Shown: piece by piece, positions 62,282-64,000 of the stretch
Layout of the letters: the number at the start of each line of letters is the position of its first letter
Position numbering within the stretch: the stretch's first letter is position 1
NCBI RefSeq assembly: GCF_014836495.1
Contig: NZ_JACSQT010000006.1
Location: forward strand, 62,001 to 126,000
From: Cytobacillus stercorigallinarum
GTDB lineage: Bacteria > Bacillota > Bacilli > Bacillales > Cytobacillaceae
Length of the DNA: 64,000 nucleotides
Direction: 5' to 3'
The notes under the pieces: model-generated
Database searches by the model: none
Seen by the model: the letters and a program-made list of their open reading frames with translations, nothing else
What the model was told of the DNA's origin: nothing
Translations under genes and position numbers: made by a program

Positions 62282-63076
62282 ATGCTTGAATTAAATCAGA
62301 TTCATAAAATCTTCAATGAAGGCACACCAGATGAGAAGATTGCGCTAACACAGATGAATCTCGATCTTCATCAAGGCGATTTTATGACGGTCATTGGTAG
62401 TAATGGGGCAGGAAAATCGACTTTAATGAACATTATATCAGGGAAGTTAATACCGGATATCGGTCGAGTAATTATTGATGGAAAAAATGTATCGAATGTA
62501 AAGGAAAATAAACGGGCACGTCTAATAGGGCGTGTATTCCAAGACCCCATGGCAGGGACTGCACCGGCGATGACAATCGAAGAGAACTTAGCTATTGCCT
62601 ACACAAGAACGAGATCACGCAGCTTGCATATAGGCGTTTCGAAAAAAAGAAAAGCGTTTTTTCAAGAAAAACTAGAGATGCTTCATTTAGGTTTGGAAAA
62701 CAGGCTGCAAGCAAAAGTGGGTTTGTTATCAGGTGGTGAGAGGCAGGCATTGTCTCTTTTAATGGCAACCTTCACAGAACCTAAAATCCTTTTATTGGAT
62801 GAGCATACGGCCGCTTTAGATCCATCCCGGGCAGAATTAATTACGAATTTAACGAAAGAAATTGTTGCTAAATATCAATTAACGACATTAATGGTAACTC
62901 ATAATATGCAGCAAGCGATTGACCTAGGCAATCGGTTAATTATGATGGATAAAGGACAGATTATTTTCTCTGCGGATGAGAAGCAAAAATCGCAGCTTAC
63001 AGTTGAGAAATTATTACATGAGTTTCAACAAATTCGTGGTGAAAAAATGAACAGTGACCGTGCAATCCTTGCATAA
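62282..63076 (+). CDS. ABC importer ATP-binding protein
   Basis: A 264-residue ABC ATPase. Walker A is GSNGAGKST near residue 41, the Q-loop GRVFQDPMAGT, the signature LLSGGERQALSLLMA, Walker B ILLLDEHTAALDP (His in place of the usual Pro after Asp-Glu), and the switch VTHNMQQA. The DEHTAALDP variant is common in this importer branch. GAGGGGTG precedes the ATG. Third gene of the operon, closed by a strong terminator. Confidence 0.92.
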   Translation: MLELNQIHKIFNEGTPDEKIALTQMNLDLHQGDFMTVIGSNGAGKSTLMNIISGKLIPDIGRVIIDGKNVSNVKENKRARLIGRVFQDPMAGTAPAMTIEENLAIAYTRTRSRSLHIGVSKKRKAFFQEKLEMLHLGLENRLQAKVGLLSGGERQALSLLMATFTEPKILLLDEHTAALDPSRAELITNLTKEIVAKYQLTTLMVTHNMQQAIDLGNRLIMMDKGQIIFSADEKQKSQLTVEKLLHEFQQIRGEKMNSDRAILA

Positions 63077-63095
63077 ATGAAGATTCTAGTGTGAG

Positions 63096-63122
63096 AAAGA
63101 GTCCGTTAGTGGACTCTTTTTT
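63096..63122 (+). terminator. Terminator after the ABC importer operon
   Basis: AAAGAGTCC / GGACTCTTT (9 bp), 6-base loop, T-run. Confidence 0.88.
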
Positions 63123-63182
63123 GTTGGTTTTTATGTTTCTTCAATAGAATGTTAATCAATCCGATACCACGGTGGCTTTTAT

Positions 63183-63617
63183 TTAATGATTTAGCCTTGG
63201 TGAAGGAATGTTGCGGTTGATCAAATCTTGTAATGACACTTGATCTAAGATGAAGGCAATTTCTTCACGCAGAAGTGCCCATAATGGCTGAAGGACGCAC
63301 CCTTGATCTTCTAATGGACAGTATTCATAAGCAGTGATACTGACACAACTCATTGGTGCAAGAGGGCCTTCTAGCTGACGAATGACTTCTCCTATATTAA
63401 TCTCATGACTTTCTTTCTTTAACATATAGCCCCCATAGACACCTCGTTTACTTTTTACATAACCATGGCTTTTTAAAAGAAGCAGAATTTGTTCTAAATA
63501 TTGAATAGGTACTAATGTTTTTGCTGAAATGTCTTTGATGGTTATAAGATCTCCTTCATTTTTCCCAAGAACAATTAATGAGCGCAGCGCATATTCCCCT
63601 TTACTCGATATTTTCAA
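63183..63617 (-). CDS. Rrf2 family regulator with three cysteines
   Basis: A 144-residue Rrf2-type repressor. The winged helix lies at ~1-80 (KISSKGEYALRSLIVLGKN, ISAKTLVPIQYLEQILLLL, GVYGGYML). A Cys cluster with spacing Cx8Cx6C (MSCVS, EYCPLED, QGCVL) follows; Fe-S-binding Rrf2 proteins have three Cys in this place, while CymR has one. TTG at 63617 is chosen: GGAGG lies seven bases before it. It is divergent from a cysteine dioxygenase gene and probably controls it. Ligand (Fe-S or other) is not proven. Confidence 0.88.
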   Translation of the reverse strand: MKISSKGEYALRSLIVLGKNEGDLITIKDISAKTLVPIQYLEQILLLLKSHGYVKSKRGVYGGYMLKKESHEINIGEVIRQLEGPLAPMSCVSITAYEYCPLEDQGCVLQPLWALLREEIAFILDQVSLQDLINRNIPSPRLNH

Positions 63618-63801
63618 AGTACAGCCTCCTGTCAAACATCTTATAAAAGGTTATTAGTGCTTCTATAGAAATATAACCTAGGCTTCTACTCATTTTCTTG
63701 CATTTTACTCACGAAAGTACAAGCCTGTCATATTGTATTTTAGAAAGTTGATAAAATCGATCAACTATTCATAGATTGCATACAAAGGAGCGATTGACAC
63801 C

Positions 63802-64000
63802 GTGACATTTCAAGAAAAGATTCGCCAAGCTTTACAAGAAAAAGAAGTGCCTTTCGATAAGGCGATTCGTTCATTAAATATTCGTTCAAAAGAGTTGGAG
63901 CCTTATATTAAACAACCACAAGGGAGGTTAGAGTATGGAAGAAACGTCATTTATCGCAATCAGGAGGTTGAGGTCATTGTCGTGTATCTTCCGCCATTTG
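63802..64000 (+). CDS. Cysteine dioxygenase (YubC-like), cut by window end
   Basis: The first 66 residues are visible. GTG at 63802 has AAAGGAG about 11 bases before it. The stretch YIKQPQGRLEYGRNVIYRNQ and EVEVIVVYLPP match the start of bacterial cysteine dioxygenases such as B. subtilis YubC. The metal-binding cupin histidines lie beyond the window. The enzyme oxidises cysteine to cysteine sulfinate. Divergent from the Rrf2 regulator, with 184 bases between. Confidence 0.8.
   Translation, partial: MTFQEKIRQALQEKEVPFDKAIRSLNIRSKELEPYIKQPQGRLEYGRNVIYRNQEVEVIVVYLPPF

Noticed and set aside
1..64000. CRISPR arrays, rRNA, tRNA, intact transposases, prophage
   Set aside because: No regular repeat-spacer series, no rRNA or tRNA sequence, and no transposase, integrase or phage structural gene was seen in any frame.

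Overview
The window comes from a low-GC, spore-forming member of the Bacillaceae. The evidence is an alpha/beta SASP, YheC/YheD spore-coat ATP-grasp proteins, YjcZ-type micro-proteins and Hpr/ScoC. Most of the gene order follows the Bacillus subtilis sspB-yheE-yheDCBA-yhaX-hemZ-yhaRQPONML-prsA-hpr-yhaH-trpP-serC-hit-ecsABC-yhfA-yhgC-hemEH-yhgD-yhfHI-lplJ-lcfB stretch. This synteny was recalled, not computed. No rRNA, tRNA, CRISPR array or intact insertion sequence was seen.

Layout. 1-7.1 kb: the 3' end of fumC, a SASP, a CstR-like repressor, two small genes, and four tandem yheC/yheD paralogues on the minus strand. 7.2-17 kb: yheB, yheA, yhaX, hemZ, an acyl-CoA ligase with a cre-like site, a PaaG-like yhaR, yhzD and the yhaQP exporter. 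17.2-21.4 kb: an inserted module of an ABC exporter plus a NarL-type two-component system, ending in a hairpin that looks like fused IS3-type ends. 21.6-27.2 kb: yhaO-yhaN (SbcCD-like nuclease/ATPase), yhaM and yhaL. 27.3-34 kb: mostly minus strand, with prsA, hpr, yhaH, trpP (with a probable TRAP site), serC and hit, plus three very small genes. 34.5-44.8 kb: ecsABC, yhfA, the haem genes hmoB, hemE and hemH (no hemY), yhgD, yhfH, yhfI and lplJ. 45-46.6 kb: lcfB with a FadR operator.

46.6-53 kb: an accessory sulfur-salvage region driven by two SAM-I (S-box) riboswitches with near-identical promoters. The first precedes a flavin monooxygenase and a MetQ-like lipoprotein. The second precedes an esterase, an FbpA-like 49-aa protein, a YezD protein, an unrecognised 106-aa protein, a second flavin monooxygenase and an FMN reductase. 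53-58.2 kb: an alpha/beta hydrolase, enoyl-CoA hydratase, pentapeptide-repeat protein, and an Lrp/LysE pair. 58.2-60.1 kb: a decayed zone with a TerC/YjbE pseudogene and a heavily broken extracellular PHB-depolymerase-like pseudogene. 60.2-64 kb: a PF04392-type ABC importer, then an Rrf2 regulator divergent from a cysteine dioxygenase cut off by the window end.

Two copies of a ~270-316 bp repeat with terminal inverted repeats lie at 33.25 and 53.03 kb, each carrying a strong terminator hairpin. The hit-ecsA gap, the yhgD-yhfH gap and the sulfur cluster hold the least explained signals.
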